Assembly (NCBI RefSeq): GCF_009663145.1
Contig: NZ_VKHR01000009.1
Coordinates: 2-64,001 of the forward strand
Source of the DNA: Shewanella sp. TC10
GTDB taxonomy: Bacteria > Pseudomonadota > Gammaproteobacteria > Enterobacterales > Shewanellaceae
DNA: 64,000 bases
Reading direction: 5' to 3'
The notes beneath the pieces are model-generated. The model searched no databases and had not been told where the DNA came from. It was given only the letters and a program-made list of their open reading frames with translations. The translations under genes were made by a program, and so were the position numbers. Of the stretch, positions 1 to 9,002 are shown piece by piece. Position 1 is the stretch's first letter; the number at the start of each line of letters is the position of its first letter.

Positions 1-777
1 TGCTGCCAATGACTCAGGATTATTTTGCGCAGTGCCCGCTGCAACAACTAATGCACTTGCCGACTGCAATGTTTCAACGTCATTGTCACTATTATCACTA
101 TTGTCACTATTAGCACTAGTAACATTGGCCAAATCATCAGTAGTTTGAATTTCACGACTCTCAGGCATTAATGACTCAGTAGGCATATCTGAAGGTTCAA
201 TATATGCCAAACTAGGATCAATTTCAGGCTCTAATAAATCTTCAGTTTGGCTCGCAACAGGAACATTTGCTGCAGCCACTTCTTCTGCTGTTGGTTTTGA
301 TAAATCAATACCACTGAGCAGTGAATCTTTTTGTACCCACCACACAACAAGCAAGGCTAGTAAAGCTAATATAATCAAGTAAGTCACTATCGTTAAACGA
401 CTATCACGAGCTTCACGAGTCGTTTTACGAGAGAAACTTTGCATTGCTGCTGTTTCGTCAGGTAATTGTTGCGCTAAACATTGCTGTATGGCTTCTGCAT
501 CTGCCTCAACATACTTTGCATAGTTTTTTGCATAACCGCGGGCGTATGTTGCCGACGCTATATTATCAAATATATCGTTTTCAATATCTTCAATGACACT
601 AGGACGCAAATGTAACTGGGTTGCGACGGCGTCAACCGATAAACCTTTTGCCTCTCGCGCTGTTCTTAACAGCATACCTGCAGTCGATACTTCTTCTAGT
701 AACTCAGTTTGGTCAGTGTCATTCCCATCAACTTGATTGTCGTCAAGCTGGGAGTTTTCATTGTTATTATTCGTCAT
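1..777 (-). CDS. rodZ: RodZ cytoskeletal/cell-shape protein, C-terminus cut by window edge
   Basis: The minus-strand frame from 777 runs off the window. The N-terminal part carries an Xre-like helix-turn-helix (LLRTAREAKGLSVDAVA, then LHLRPSVIEDIEND and YARGYAKNYAKYV), the typical RodZ cytoplasmic domain. A basic linker and a single transmembrane segment rich in L/A/V follow (roughly residues 135-155, ending VVWWVQKD), then an acidic low-complexity periplasmic part. RodZ links MreB filaments to the cell-wall elongation machinery. The ATG overlaps the stop of the upstream pilF by one base (TAATG), so the two are translationally coupled, an arrangement common in gammaproteobacteria. Only about 259 residues are visible and the C-terminal beta domain is not seen. 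Confidence 0.9.
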   Translation of the reverse strand, partial: MTNNNNENSQLDDNQVDGNDTDQTELLEEVSTAGMLLRTAREAKGLSVDAVATQLHLRPSVIEDIENDIFDNIASATYARGYAKNYAKYVEADAEAIQQCLAQQLPDETAAMQSFSRKTTREARDSRLTIVTYLIILALLALLVVWWVQKDSLLSGIDLSKPTAEEVAAANVPVASQTEDLLEPEIDPSLAYIEPSDMPTESLMPESREIQTTDDLANVTSANSDNSDNSDNDVETLQSASALVVAAGTAQNNPESLAA

Positions 778-1586
778 TAATGCAAAGTAGCCCTGTATTC
801 TTTCGCTTGTTCAGAGGTGGGATATTTGGCAATTAAAGTAATGCCATAGCGTTTAACCGCTTCATCATCCGCCAATTCTCGCGATATTTTAATTCCTAAA
901 GCTAAACTTTCAGGCGTTTGCTGTGCCACTCGATGGAATCGCTGCAAACTTGATTTTGCTGCATCATAATCATTTTCTGCGATAGCTAAATCAATCAGCT
1001 CCATCAAGGTGGACTGTCTTCTTGGATCGTAACGTAATGCACTTTCAAAGTACTGTTTGGCCTTTTCAGGATCACCAGCAGAAAGACTACACACACCTAA
1101 ATTTTCGTAGCTTGACGCGGTGCGGGTATATTCTTTTGAATCAATGGCATTTTTAAACATTGCTTCGGCTTGACTAAACTTTTCTTGTTGGCATAGAAAC
1201 ACACCAAAGTTATTCATCGCATCACCAGTAGCGTCACTGGTGTTAATAGCTTTGCGATAAGACTCTTCAGTACGCACTACATCATCAACCGTTTGATAGT
1301 AATAAGCCATAGCAGTATGCACAGCACTTAACTGCGGCGCATACTCAACTGCACGATTCAAATTAAACTTTGCCTGCTCCATGTTGCCACGTTGTAAGTA
1401 AGTTAACCCCAACTGCATTCTTTCTTTTGCCGCTGAAGTTTTATCCAATGTTCTTTCAGAAACAGGGATATCTGTACCAGTATACGTTCTTTCCGTAACA
1501 CAACCTACCAAAGGAAATGATATGGCAACAATTATTAAAAGCTTCGGCAATCCGTGCATACTTCTTACGCCTATTAATCTATACAA
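777..1586 (-). CDS. pilF: PilF/PilW type IV pilus biogenesis TPR lipoprotein
   Basis: A lipoprotein signal (hydrophobic stretch ending in PLVGC) is followed by about six tetratricopeptide repeats (for example LGLTYLQRGNMEQAKFNLNRA and NNFGVFLCQQEKFSQAEAMF). Length and architecture fit PilF/PilW, the outer-membrane pilotin needed for PilQ secretin assembly. It lies between rlmN (8 bp upstream) and rodZ (overlapping TAATG), the conserved rlmN-pilF-rodZ order. The start could be 1586 or the internal ATG at 1559; neither has a strong Shine-Dalgarno sequence, and both leave a usable lipobox. Function is from family knowledge. Confidence 0.9.
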   Translation of the reverse strand: MYRLIGVRSMHGLPKLLIIVAISFPLVGCVTERTYTGTDIPVSERTLDKTSAAKERMQLGLTYLQRGNMEQAKFNLNRAVEYAPQLSAVHTAMAYYYQTVDDVVRTEESYRKAINTSDATGDAMNNFGVFLCQQEKFSQAEAMFKNAIDSKEYTRTASSYENLGVCSLSAGDPEKAKQYFESALRYDPRRQSTLMELIDLAIAENDYDAAKSSLQRFHRVAQQTPESLALGIKISRELADDEAVKRYGITLIAKYPTSEQAKEYRATLH

Positions 1587-1594
1587 ACAAAGAG

Positions 1595-2716
1595 TTAATC
1601 CATTGTGACCGAAATAGCGTTTTCTTGCATGCGTTTTTTCGCTAATCGTTTAGTTCTGTCACGAATGTCACCCGCTAATTGACCACAAGCAGCATCAATG
1701 TCGTCTCCACGAGTTTTGCGCACAATCACTGTTAACCCATATTCCATTAATACTTTTGAGAAACGGTCAATTCTCGAATTAGAAGAGCGACCGTATGGAG
1801 AACCAGGGTAAGGGTTAAATGGAATTAAGTTAATTTTACATGGAGTATCTTTCATTAACTTAGCTAATTCATGAGCTTGGTCAGTGCTGTCGTTAATATG
1901 ATCAAGCATCACATATTCAACAGTTACACGGCCGCGGTTGGCATTAGACTTTTCCAGGTAGCGGCGAATACCAGCTAAAAATTCTTGCAGTGGATATTTT
2001 TTATTTACCGGCACTAGCACATCACGTAATTCATCATTTGGTGCATGAATACTGACTGCTAAAGCCACATCCAATGCATCACCTAATTTATCTAACGCAG
2101 GTACCACACCTGAAGTTGATAAAGTCACGCGGCGTTTTGATAAACTAAAACCGAAGTCATCGAGCATAATGTCCATGGCTGGGATAACGTTAGCCAAGTT
2201 AAGTAACGGCTCACCCATGCCCATCATCACAACGTTAGTGATTGGACGGTCACCGGTTTCTTTCTGGAAACCTAAAAACTGCGACACTCGCCAAATTTGG
2301 CCAACGATTTCTGCAACAGTCAAATTACGGTTAAAGCCCTGCTGCGCGGTTGAGCAGAAAGTACACTCCAGTGCACAGCCCACTTGAGACGATACACACA
2401 AAGTTGCTCTGTCTTCTTCTGGGATATAAACCGTTTCAACTTCTTGGCCTTGGCCGACATTAATTGCAAACTTAATGGTGCCATCTTCCGACTTCTGGAA
2501 GTTAGAAATTTCAGGTGCAACCACTTCACACTTACGCGCTAACTTAGCTCGTAGTGCTTTGTTTATGTTATTCATTTCTTCGAAGTCGCTAACACCAAAG
2601 TGATAAAGCCATTTCATCAATTGATCAGCACGGAACGGTTTTTCGCCCATTTCGGTGAATAACGCTCTCATTGCCTTACGATCAAGATCCAATAAATTGA
2701 TCTTTTTCTCACTCAT
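1595..2716 (-). CDS. rlmN: 23S rRNA/tRNA adenine-C2 methyltransferase RlmN
   Basis: A radical-SAM enzyme that methylates C2 of A2503 in 23S rRNA and A37 of several tRNAs. The radical-SAM cysteine motif CALECTFC is visible, followed by the glycine-rich [13 protein letters not shown] motif, and the C-terminal AACGQLAGD supplies the conserved methyl-carrying cysteine. I place the start at the ATG at 2716 ([11 protein letters not shown]) because GAGGTT precedes it; an upstream TTG at 2731 is in frame but has no good ribosome site. First gene of the rlmN-pilF-rodZ run. Confidence 0.96.
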   Translation of the reverse strand: MSEKKINLLDLDRKAMRALFTEMGEKPFRADQLMKWLYHFGVSDFEEMNNINKALRAKLARKCEVVAPEISNFQKSEDGTIKFAINVGQGQEVETVYIPEEDRATLCVSSQVGCALECTFCSTAQQGFNRNLTVAEIVGQIWRVSQFLGFQKETGDRPITNVVMMGMGEPLLNLANVIPAMDIMLDDFGFSLSKRRVTLSTSGVVPALDKLGDALDVALAVSIHAPNDELRDVLVPVNKKYPLQEFLAGIRRYLEKSNANRGRVTVEYVMLDHINDSTDQAHELAKLMKDTPCKINLIPFNPYPGSPYGRSSNSRIDRFSKVLMEYGLTVIVRKTRGDDIDAACGQLAGDIRDRTKRLAKKRMQENAISVTMD

Positions 2717-2867
2717 CTTGTGTAACCTCAAAAAAACCTAAAACCTGCTGGCGGGCGGCGAATTATACAGATCCTTACAAAATTTCGCCAGTGCACGTGT
2801 ATTAAAGCTTTGATACTTTCGTGACTATGCTAAAATTTCCTCGGACTAATATTGGTCTGCCATATGG

Positions 2868-2883
2868 AGGTGTAATTCCACCT
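2868..2883 (+). promoter_or_regulatory. Stem that overlaps the Shine-Dalgarno of the CNNM gene
   Basis: AGGTG (2868-2872) pairs with CACCT (2879-2883) across a 6-nt loop. The best Shine-Dalgarno (GGAGG) is in the 5' arm and lies an unusually long 13 nt or so from the ATG at 2886. Looping out the stem would shorten the effective distance, or the stem could mask the site. A weak structural observation only. Confidence 0.3.
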
Positions 2884-2885
2884 TT

Positions 2886-4031
2886 ATGATAACTCTTATC
2901 ATTATAGTATTTATCGCCATTGCAATCTCGTTTCTTTGCAGTGTATTTGAAGCGGTATTACTTTCTGTTACTCCCAGTTATATTGCCAATTTGGCAAAAA
3001 CTAACCCGAAAGCTGCTGAGCGGCTTGATAAACAGAAACAAAATGTGGAATCACCACTAGTTTCTATTCTGACATTAAATACCATTGCTCATACTGTTGG
3101 TGCAGCCGTTGCAGGTGCCCAAGCAGCCAAAGTATTTGGTGACGAAATGCTCGGTTTATTCTCTGGTGTGCTTACCTTCTTAATTCTATTCTTTTCAGAA
3201 ATCATTCCTAAAACATTAGGAGCTAATTACTGGCGCTCGCTTGCGGCACCGGTATCTTTGATTCTGGTATGGATGGAAAGGCTCACTAAGCCGCTAATTT
3301 GGATGTCATCACAAGTGACCAAATTAATGGGCAAAGGTGATGAAGGACAATATATTCGTCAAGAAATGAGTGCAATGGCTGAAATTGGTTTGCGTTCAGG
3401 TGAACTAGACAAACAAGAGTCTGCAATTTTAACTCAAATGTTGTCAGTTAAAGAAATGCCTGTATCAGCCATCATGACGCCAAGAACAGTGATGTTTAAG
3501 CTGCCACTGCATTTATCACAAGGCGAGTTTGTGCAGCAATATTTAGCCAAACCTTTTACCCGTATTCCTGTTTACGAAGACGACCCAGATAATATTATTG
3601 GCTACGTAAACCGTAACAACATTATCCAAGCAGAACGCTATACTCCAAAAGAGTCTATTGGAGTATTAAAGAAAAACCTGCTGGTTATTCCTGAAACGGC
3701 CAAAATTTTGCCTATTTTCGAATTAATGATTAAGCGTAATACTAAAATTGCGATGATTGTTGATGAATATGGTTCTGGTGAAGGCATCGTCACTCTTGAA
3801 GATATTGTTGAATCGCTATTAGGCTTAGAAATTGTTGATTCAAACGATCCTGTCACCGATATGCAGCAATTAGCTCGTAAGTTATGGAGCACACGCATGA
3901 AGCATAAAGGTATCGTTTTATCTGATGACGGTGAATTTTCAAAACAAGAAAGTTCGGTTAATGGAGAGCAAGCGATTAAGGCTGAATCCAGTAAAAATGC
4001 AATATCAGAGCCAAAACCTGTAAACGATTAA
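2886..4031 (+). CDS. CNNM/CorC-family membrane protein (DUF21 + CBS pair)
   Basis: The N-terminal DUF21 transmembrane domain has about four hydrophobic segments (residues 1-140, with the conserved SEIIPKTLG segment at its end). A CBS-domain pair follows (about residues 190-315, including MTPRTVMFKLP and MIVDEYGSGEGIVTLEDIVESLLG). Members of this CNNM/HlyC-CorC group are divalent-cation (Mg2+/Co2+) transporters or efflux regulators. This 381-residue protein lacks the C-terminal CorC/HlyC transporter-associated domain; instead it ends in a polar tail. An AGGTG...CACCT stem sits just before the ATG and may occlude the ribosome site. Single gene with its own terminator. Confidence 0.88.
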   Translation: MITLIIIVFIAIAISFLCSVFEAVLLSVTPSYIANLAKTNPKAAERLDKQKQNVESPLVSILTLNTIAHTVGAAVAGAQAAKVFGDEMLGLFSGVLTFLILFFSEIIPKTLGANYWRSLAAPVSLILVWMERLTKPLIWMSSQVTKLMGKGDEGQYIRQEMSAMAEIGLRSGELDKQESAILTQMLSVKEMPVSAIMTPRTVMFKLPLHLSQGEFVQQYLAKPFTRIPVYEDDPDNIIGYVNRNNIIQAERYTPKESIGVLKKNLLVIPETAKILPIFELMIKRNTKIAMIVDEYGSGEGIVTLEDIVESLLGLEIVDSNDPVTDMQQLARKLWSTRMKHKGIVLSDDGEFSKQESSVNGEQAIKAESSKNAISEPKPVND

Positions 4032-4104
4032 TTGAAAACTAAGCCGTATTGTTTGTTGTTCGGCAAATATCAGCTAATCGACAAATATCAGGTAATCAAC
4101 AAGT

Positions 4105-4128
4105 AAAGGGAGCCTAGCTCCCTTTTTT
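4105..4128 (+). terminator. Rho-independent terminator of the CNNM gene
   Basis: AAAGGGAGC and GCTCCCTTT form a perfect 9-bp stem with a CTA loop, followed by a T run. It is 74 bp downstream of the stop codon. Confidence 0.9.
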
Positions 4129-4240
4129 GACCAAAAAATATCTTTACTGCGTACATCACAGGTGAAAACGAACAGAGTCGAGTTTGTAACCTAGCAAGGG
4201 ACTCCTACAATCTTTCTCCCTTGTAAATATAGAGGAAATG

Positions 4241-6019
4241 ATGCCTAATAATTACACGCTGTCTCTCGCTCATATTAACGACACTCATTCAAATTTTGAG
4301 CCGAGCAAAGTACAATTTACCCTTAGCCTAGATGGTCAAAAATTTCAGGCAGACACCAAAACGGGTGGTTATGCTCGCCTAAGTTATCAAATCGAAACCG
4401 CAAGACAAAAAGCCAAAAGCAGCGACCAAGCATTCATGTTTCTTCACGGTGGTGACAGCTTCCAAGGCACATTATATTTCCGCGAATTCCAAGGTGCAGC
4501 TAATGCACACCTGCTAAACATGCTAAAACCTGATGCTATGGTTTTAGGCAACCATGAGATTGATGCAGGTAACAGTCCTGTTTTAGCATTCCTAAACCGC
4601 ATCGAATTTCCGCTTTTAGCGGGCAATATGGACCTGAGTGAAGAACTCACCGATAAAGAGGGGCGATTAAAAGGTCACTCAATGCTGTTAGATTACGACA
4701 AGCAACAGCAATGCGCGAAAGTATTAATCAAACCTTTTTACGATAAAAAAATTGCTATTGTCGGCATCACCCTTGATCAAATGCCACTTATTGCTAGACC
4801 CGATCCCGACACTCACTTTATTAATGCTATCGATACCACAATCAACACGGTCAAGATGCTCAAAAAACAAGGCATCGACCATATTGTTGTACTTAGCCAC
4901 CTTGGGCTTGATCAAGACCGTGAACTTGCAGAGAAAGTCGACGGTTTAAGTATTATTGTTGGTGGACACTCCCATACTCTGCAGGGCGACTTTAGTGACT
5001 TAGGTTTAAGCCACACTGAATACGCCGAAACAATCAATAACACGCCTATTATTCATGCCAGTAAGTATGCTGAAGTGTTAGGTCTTGCCGATATTGAGTT
5101 TGATGAGCAAGGACTATGTATTTCAATTAAGGGCAATAACTACTTTATGCTCGATGAGCAAATCGATGTTTCACTTGTTGCTAGTAATGAAAACACTCAA
5201 GAGAATAGCGAAGGCACTGATGCTACAGCCCTCCAAGCAAGCTCAAAGCAAATATCCCAAGTAACCTCATTACTAAAATCACACCCTGGAATACTAGGAA
5301 GTGAAGCTAGCAATGAAGTGCATGAGACTATTATGCGAGATTACCGCCCTGCATTAAACGCCCTCGAAGAGCAAGTTTTGGCCCATATTCCAAGGGACTT
5401 AATTCACACTCGCCTGCCCAGTAAACACTTTCCCCATGGCAGCGAAATTGCCCCTTGGGTTTGTCGCAGTATGTATAAAGCGACTAAATTATCAGAGCCA
5501 GAGTTAGACTTTGCTCTGCATAACGCGGGCGGCGTAAGACAATCACTCAATAAAGGGAACCTATCTGTTGCCGACGTGCTTGGTCGAATTTTGCCTTTCG
5601 AACTGCCTTTAGTTAAATATCAAATTCAGGGTAAATTCCTCTACCAAGTATTAGAATCTGCCATTAACTCAGCCACAAATAATGGCGTAACAGGTACAGG
5701 AGCTGGCAGCTTCCCATACACATACGGCATTCGCTATTTCTATGATGGCAAGCTTGAAATGAACCAACGCATTACTTTGATTGAAGAGTATCAGCAAGGT
5801 GAATGGCGGGAAATTGATAAAGAAAAGCTTTATATCGGTGTTTCAAGTGCTTATACCGCAGCAGGCAAAGAAGGTTATGACGCCCTATTAAAAGCGCACT
5901 GGCAGCAAGATTTAAATTCTATGACTTTACCAGAAGCATTTGTAGACTTTGTATCCCAACATGGCAATTTAATCGAAAACCCGTTGCAACCAAATGTGTA
6001 TTACATCAGTCACAGATAA
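4241..6019 (+). CDS. 5'-nucleotidase/UshA-family metallophosphoesterase without signal peptide
   Basis: The calcineurin-like metallophosphatase motifs are in order: HINDTHSN, GGDSFQG, LGNHEID, VVLSHLG and GGHSHT, giving the di-metal site. The 5'-nucleotidase C-terminal domain follows (about residues 390-560, with HNAGGVRQSL, AAGKEGYDA). It should hydrolyse nucleotides or related phosphate esters. Unlike UshA, the protein starts directly at the catalytic domain with no export signal, so it looks cytoplasmic. A polar insert (around residues 310-345, rich in N/E/S/T) separates the domains. Two ATGs lie side by side; AGAGGA fits the second (4241) better than the first (4238). Confidence 0.87.
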   Translation: MPNNYTLSLAHINDTHSNFEPSKVQFTLSLDGQKFQADTKTGGYARLSYQIETARQKAKSSDQAFMFLHGGDSFQGTLYFREFQGAANAHLLNMLKPDAMVLGNHEIDAGNSPVLAFLNRIEFPLLAGNMDLSEELTDKEGRLKGHSMLLDYDKQQQCAKVLIKPFYDKKIAIVGITLDQMPLIARPDPDTHFINAIDTTINTVKMLKKQGIDHIVVLSHLGLDQDRELAEKVDGLSIIVGGHSHTLQGDFSDLGLSHTEYAETINNTPIIHASKYAEVLGLADIEFDEQGLCISIKGNNYFMLDEQIDVSLVASNENTQENSEGTDATALQASSKQISQVTSLLKSHPGILGSEASNEVHETIMRDYRPALNALEEQVLAHIPRDLIHTRLPSKHFPHGSEIAPWVCRSMYKATKLSEPELDFALHNAGGVRQSLNKGNLSVADVLGRILPFELPLVKYQIQGKFLYQVLESAINSATNNGVTGTGAGSFPYTYGIRYFYDGKLEMNQRITLIEEYQQGEWREIDKEKLYIGVSSAYTAAGKEGYDALLKAHWQQDLNSMTLPEAFVDFVSQHGNLIENPLQPNVYYISHR

Positions 6020-6391
6020 TCGATGACTTAATTTAAAACACTTTAACCAATGTTCTCTTAGTTGAAGGACACTTTTAAGGCATGACGTTTCAAAGGAATG
6101 AGTTTAAGGACATTCGTTTAAGCAACTTACATTAAGATTATTTAACTTAAGAGTATGACAATTTAACTCGAATGGCCGTAACTTCCCTTGAGTGAATGAG
6201 AAAATGGTTTTTTATCGACTCGAAAAAGCTACATTAGTCGCCGTTAATATAATTTATGATAATGTAGACTTCACAAATCTGCAGCTGATCACAGACCCTG
6301 TATTAGCTTCATGATTTAATGATGTATCTTTATGTAGGTTCATGACTTGAATCATTGCAAATATTAGCCTAATCAAATAGGAAACGATTTC
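6020..6391. other. Intergenic region, 372 bp, no gene seen
   Basis: AT-rich spacer between the nucleotidase and the NrfJ-like gene. I see no open frame, terminator or clear repeat; it presumably contains the promoter of the downstream gene, whose ribosome site (AGGAAACGATTTC) is just before 6392. Confidence 0.4.
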
Positions 6392-6694
6392 ATGAAAGCA
6401 AAATTAATCAAATTAGCAGCTGCAGCAACATTAGCGTTAGGCGTATCTTCAGCTTGGGCTGCTGGTATCATGCACCAAGGCGAAGTACTAGACACAATGA
6501 ATAGCGGTGGCTACACGTACGTACAAGTTAAAGCTGAAGATAAAACTTTTTGGGCAGCAGGTCCTCAAGTTGACATCACTAAAGGCGATACTGTTAGCAT
6601 GAATGAGCAAATGTGGATGAATGACTTCACAAGCAGCACGCTTAATAAAACCTTCGACGAATTATTATTTGTAGGCAAAATCGAGAAGAAATAA
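6392..6694 (+). CDS. Small periplasmic NrfJ-like protein
   Basis: A 100-residue protein with a clear Sec signal peptide (about 23 residues, ending SSAWA). The mature part has the conserved GEVLDTMNSGGYTYVQV segment and TFWAAGP, MNDFTSSTLNKTFD, as in the small periplasmic NrfJ-like proteins of Shewanella and other gammaproteobacteria. A small beta-barrel (OB/SH3-like) fold is expected. The family is sometimes found with cytochrome c nitrite reductase genes, but no nrf genes are present here, so the role is unknown. Monocistronic with a strong terminator. Confidence 0.7.
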   Translation: MKAKLIKLAAAATLALGVSSAWAAGIMHQGEVLDTMNSGGYTYVQVKAEDKTFWAAGPQVDITKGDTVSMNEQMWMNDFTSSTLNKTFDELLFVGKIEKK

Positions 6695-6720
6695 CTCGCT
6701 TTAGTCTCAGATAAACGCAT

Positions 6721-6750
6721 AATCGACTAATAATTATTAGTCGATTTTTT
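6721..6750 (+). terminator. Rho-independent terminator after the NrfJ-like gene
   Basis: A 13-bp near-palindrome (AATCGACTAATAA with TTATTAGTCGATT) runs into eight T residues, 26 bp after the stop. Confidence 0.9.
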
Positions 6751-6798
6751 TTGGTTTTAAATCAAGGTTTATCCCTTTAAGTATGCAGTTAAACAGTC

Positions 6799-7311
6799 AT
6801 GAATAATACCAACCTCTCTATCATTGCCTTTTCCTCCGAGTTCGCAGAGTCGGTGAGCCAGTTAGTTCATGATTGCGTTCAAAGCATAGAGCACCCTCGT
6901 TATAACACTGAACAGCTAAATGCATGGTCTAGTGCGCCTCGATCTAAAAAGCATTGGCAACAAAGACTTCAGCGAAGCCAAAGCTGGCTATTAGTGGCAG
7001 ATAGTCCAGCGACTGAAGCGCAAAAAGTAGTGGGGATAATAAATGTTGAAACCCATTTTCACAGCAGAGGCTATATAGATAGTTTGTATGTACTGCCGTC
7101 CCTGCAGCGTCAAGGGTTAGCAGCGAAGCTTTTTCATACTCTTGAAAGCTGGGCACAGGCTCAAAACTATACATCACTGAGTGTAGATGCATCTTACCTA
7201 TCTAAAGGCTTTTTTATTAAACAGGGTTTTAAGCAAATTCAACCTAGTTACCAAATGACTAAAAACCAAGTGATAAATGGTTTTTACATGAAAAAGGAAT
7301 TAGCTGATTAA
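6799..7311 (+). CDS. GNAT-family N-acetyltransferase
   Basis: A 170-residue protein of GNAT type. The acetyl-CoA binding signature is seen as LYVLPSLQRQGLAAKLFHTLE (Q/RxxGxA-like) near residues 95-115, followed by the beta-bulge strand SLSVDASYLSKGFFIKQGF. The substrate cannot be told from sequence; the fold is shared by acetylases of amines, amino acids and protein N-termini. It stands alone between a terminator and the oppositely oriented DUF3820 gene. No strong ribosome site precedes the ATG, so expression may be low. Confidence 0.85.
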   Translation: MNNTNLSIIAFSSEFAESVSQLVHDCVQSIEHPRYNTEQLNAWSSAPRSKKHWQQRLQRSQSWLLVADSPATEAQKVVGIINVETHFHSRGYIDSLYVLPSLQRQGLAAKLFHTLESWAQAQNYTSLSVDASYLSKGFFIKQGFKQIQPSYQMTKNQVINGFYMKKELAD

Positions 7312-7432
7312 GATAGAGGTGGTTAGGCTTGGTCTAAGACTGTAGATCCCCACACCAATTACCCCTAATAAACAGTTCTTGCTCAAGTTTTAATGCTAAC
7401 AGGCGAAGCTCAAAACGAACCTTTCAATGAAG

Positions 7433-7645
7433 CTATTTTTTCAGTAGAGGTCTTAACATATCTTCCAAGCCATTTAATTTAACTTCATACATTAAGGCTA
7501 ACTGCTCACCTAATTTTCCCTCAGGAAAACCTTTACCATGAAACCAAACTAAATAAGGTTCTGGTAACTCCAATAGTTTTCTACCTGCGTATTTACCAAA
7601 TGGCATCTTTTGGTTAATCGCTTCTAATAATAATGCTTCATTCAT
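7433..7645 (-). CDS. DUF3820 family protein
   Basis: A 70-residue protein with the family core MPFGKYAGRKLLELPEPYLVWF, near the N-terminus. The family is widespread in gammaproteobacteria, sometimes labelled putative quorum-sensing-regulated virulence factor, and no biochemical role is established. I use the ATG at 7645; the preceding in-frame TTG is less likely. Confidence 0.8.
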   Translation of the reverse strand: MNEALLLEAINQKMPFGKYAGRKLLELPEPYLVWFHGKGFPEGKLGEQLALMYEVKLNGLEDMLRPLLKK

Positions 7646-8255
7646 CAATCTTATTTCCGACTTTGTTCAGTACGACTTATTATCTAACCCCATGTTACCT
7701 CAAGATGCTTTGTCAGGCACAGGCTCGGATAACAATGCAAGGCGTAACCATGAAATTATTACGATAGCTAGCAAGCGGATTGAGTTATGCACTTAACGAC
7801 TTGCTTCGAGTATTTAAAAATCAATTTAAATATATCAATTAGAAATATAAGAATAGTTTCTAATACTATTTAGCTATTAACTCATATCAATCTCAAGACC
7901 AATAGGCGAAAATAACTGGTCGACAATAGTGCAGTGTCAATGTTTTAACGCTCTAAGCTACCAAAAACCAACAGATTTAACCCTCCAAAAATCACTACAC
8001 TCTAGCAAGTCAAAAAGCTGCCAAAAACACACTTTAGTCAAAATTACATCAACAGGTCAAAATGACTTTATCGTCAATTTACCGCCAATTGACCTGTTAC
8101 AACTCAGCACATAAAGTTAATAACATTAAAGTTAAATGTTGCTTTTAAATGACGTGTTCATTGACTGAAAGTTCAGTTGCATCATGATTTGCCCGAGTAT
8201 TACAACAACGAGATTTTACTAAGTCGTTCTCGTTGTCCCATCAGGAGAAGTAAAG
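7646..8255. promoter_or_regulatory. Repeat-rich cis region upstream of the ParA cassette
   Basis: This 610-bp spacer has no convincing gene. Between 8009 and 8098 the motif GTCAAAA occurs at 8009, 8037 and 8056, a variant GTCAATT at 8073, and an inverted copy near 8089; the pair AACAGGTCAA (8051-8060) / TTGACCTGTT (8089-8098) is a perfect inverted repeat. A second palindrome ACTGAA-AG-TTCAGT is at 8164-8177. A third, ACAACGAGA (8205-8213) / TCTCGTTGT (8228-8236), lies just before the parA ribosome site. Such clustered sites are what a ribbon-helix-helix autorepressor or centromere-binding protein would use. The binding role is inferred. Confidence 0.5.
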
Positions 8256-9002
8256 ATGATCATATTAGTCGGTGGAGAAAAAGGCGGTAGTGGCAAAAGC
8301 TGCCTCGCTCAAAATGTCGCGGTTTTTCTCGCAAAAGATGCTAAATCAAGCATCATAATGGTCGATTGTGACCCTCAAAGAACCACCTCAGACTGGATCC
8401 AAGCTAGAAATAATAATCCTGAACTTCCTCCAATTAATTGTGTGCAGTTATACGGAAAAATCCGTAACGATTTACTTAGCCTAGAACAACATTATGACTA
8501 TGTAATTGTAGATTGTGGCGGACAAGATAACCTTGCACTGCGTGCTACACTTTCTGTCGCATCTCATGCATTGATGCCATTGCGCCCTAAACGTCGCGAT
8601 TTAAAAACTGTTGAACATATGGATGACATCATTGCGACCTGTAAGATGATTAACCCTAAAATGAAAGCTTCTTTTGTCATTACCCAATGCCCAAGTTTAC
8701 CTAATCAAGCAGGCAGAATTTTTGAAGCCAAAGAAGTCTGTAATACCTTTGATATCAATGTACTTGAATCAATCACATATAGCCGAAATATTTATGATGA
8801 CAGTGAAGAGTCAGGTTTATCTGTCATTGAAATTGACCCTAGCGGAAAAGCTGCAAATGAGATCCGCAACATTGCTTGCGAATTACTCGAAGTGAAAAAT
8901 GCACAGCAGATTATCCAACAACGTAATGACGCAGGTAATGTTACGCAGCTGAGGGGGACTTATGGGGCTAGCAGATCTCAAGAAAAACGTTACGCCATGT
9001 AA
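8256..9002 (+). CDS. parA: ParA-family partition ATPase (short, type Ib-like)
   Basis: The N-terminus has the deviant Walker A box GGEKGGSGKS, then VDCDPQRTTSDW and the Walker B-like VIVDCGGQDN, all typical of ParA/Soj ATPases. At 248 residues it has no N-terminal helix-turn-helix, so it resembles the small plasmid ParA/ParF group, which partner with ribbon-helix-helix proteins instead of ParB. A good ribosome site (AGGAG) precedes the ATG. The next gene overlaps its 3' end by 41 bp. The chromosomal soj/spo0J pair would be larger and elsewhere, so this is an orphan ParA of mobile or specialised origin. Confidence 0.85.
   Translation: MIILVGGEKGGSGKSCLAQNVAVFLAKDAKSSIIMVDCDPQRTTSDWIQARNNNPELPPINCVQLYGKIRNDLLSLEQHYDYVIVDCGGQDNLALRATLSVASHALMPLRPKRRDLKTVEHMDDIIATCKMINPKMKASFVITQCPSLPNQAGRIFEAKEVCNTFDINVLESITYSRNIYDDSEESGLSVIEIDPSGKAANEIRNIACELLEVKNAQQIIQQRNDAGNVTQLRGTYGASRSQEKRYAM

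Noticed and set aside
777..836. Open frame on the plus strand overlapping the start of rodZ and end of pilF (from 621)
   Set aside because: Antisense shadow of the well-supported rodZ and pilF genes, with no homology or ribosome site.
7929..8114. A 61-codon open frame in the region upstream of parA
   Set aside because: No ribosome site and composition of the repeat region; it runs through the iterated GTCAAAA motifs, which explain the sequence better.
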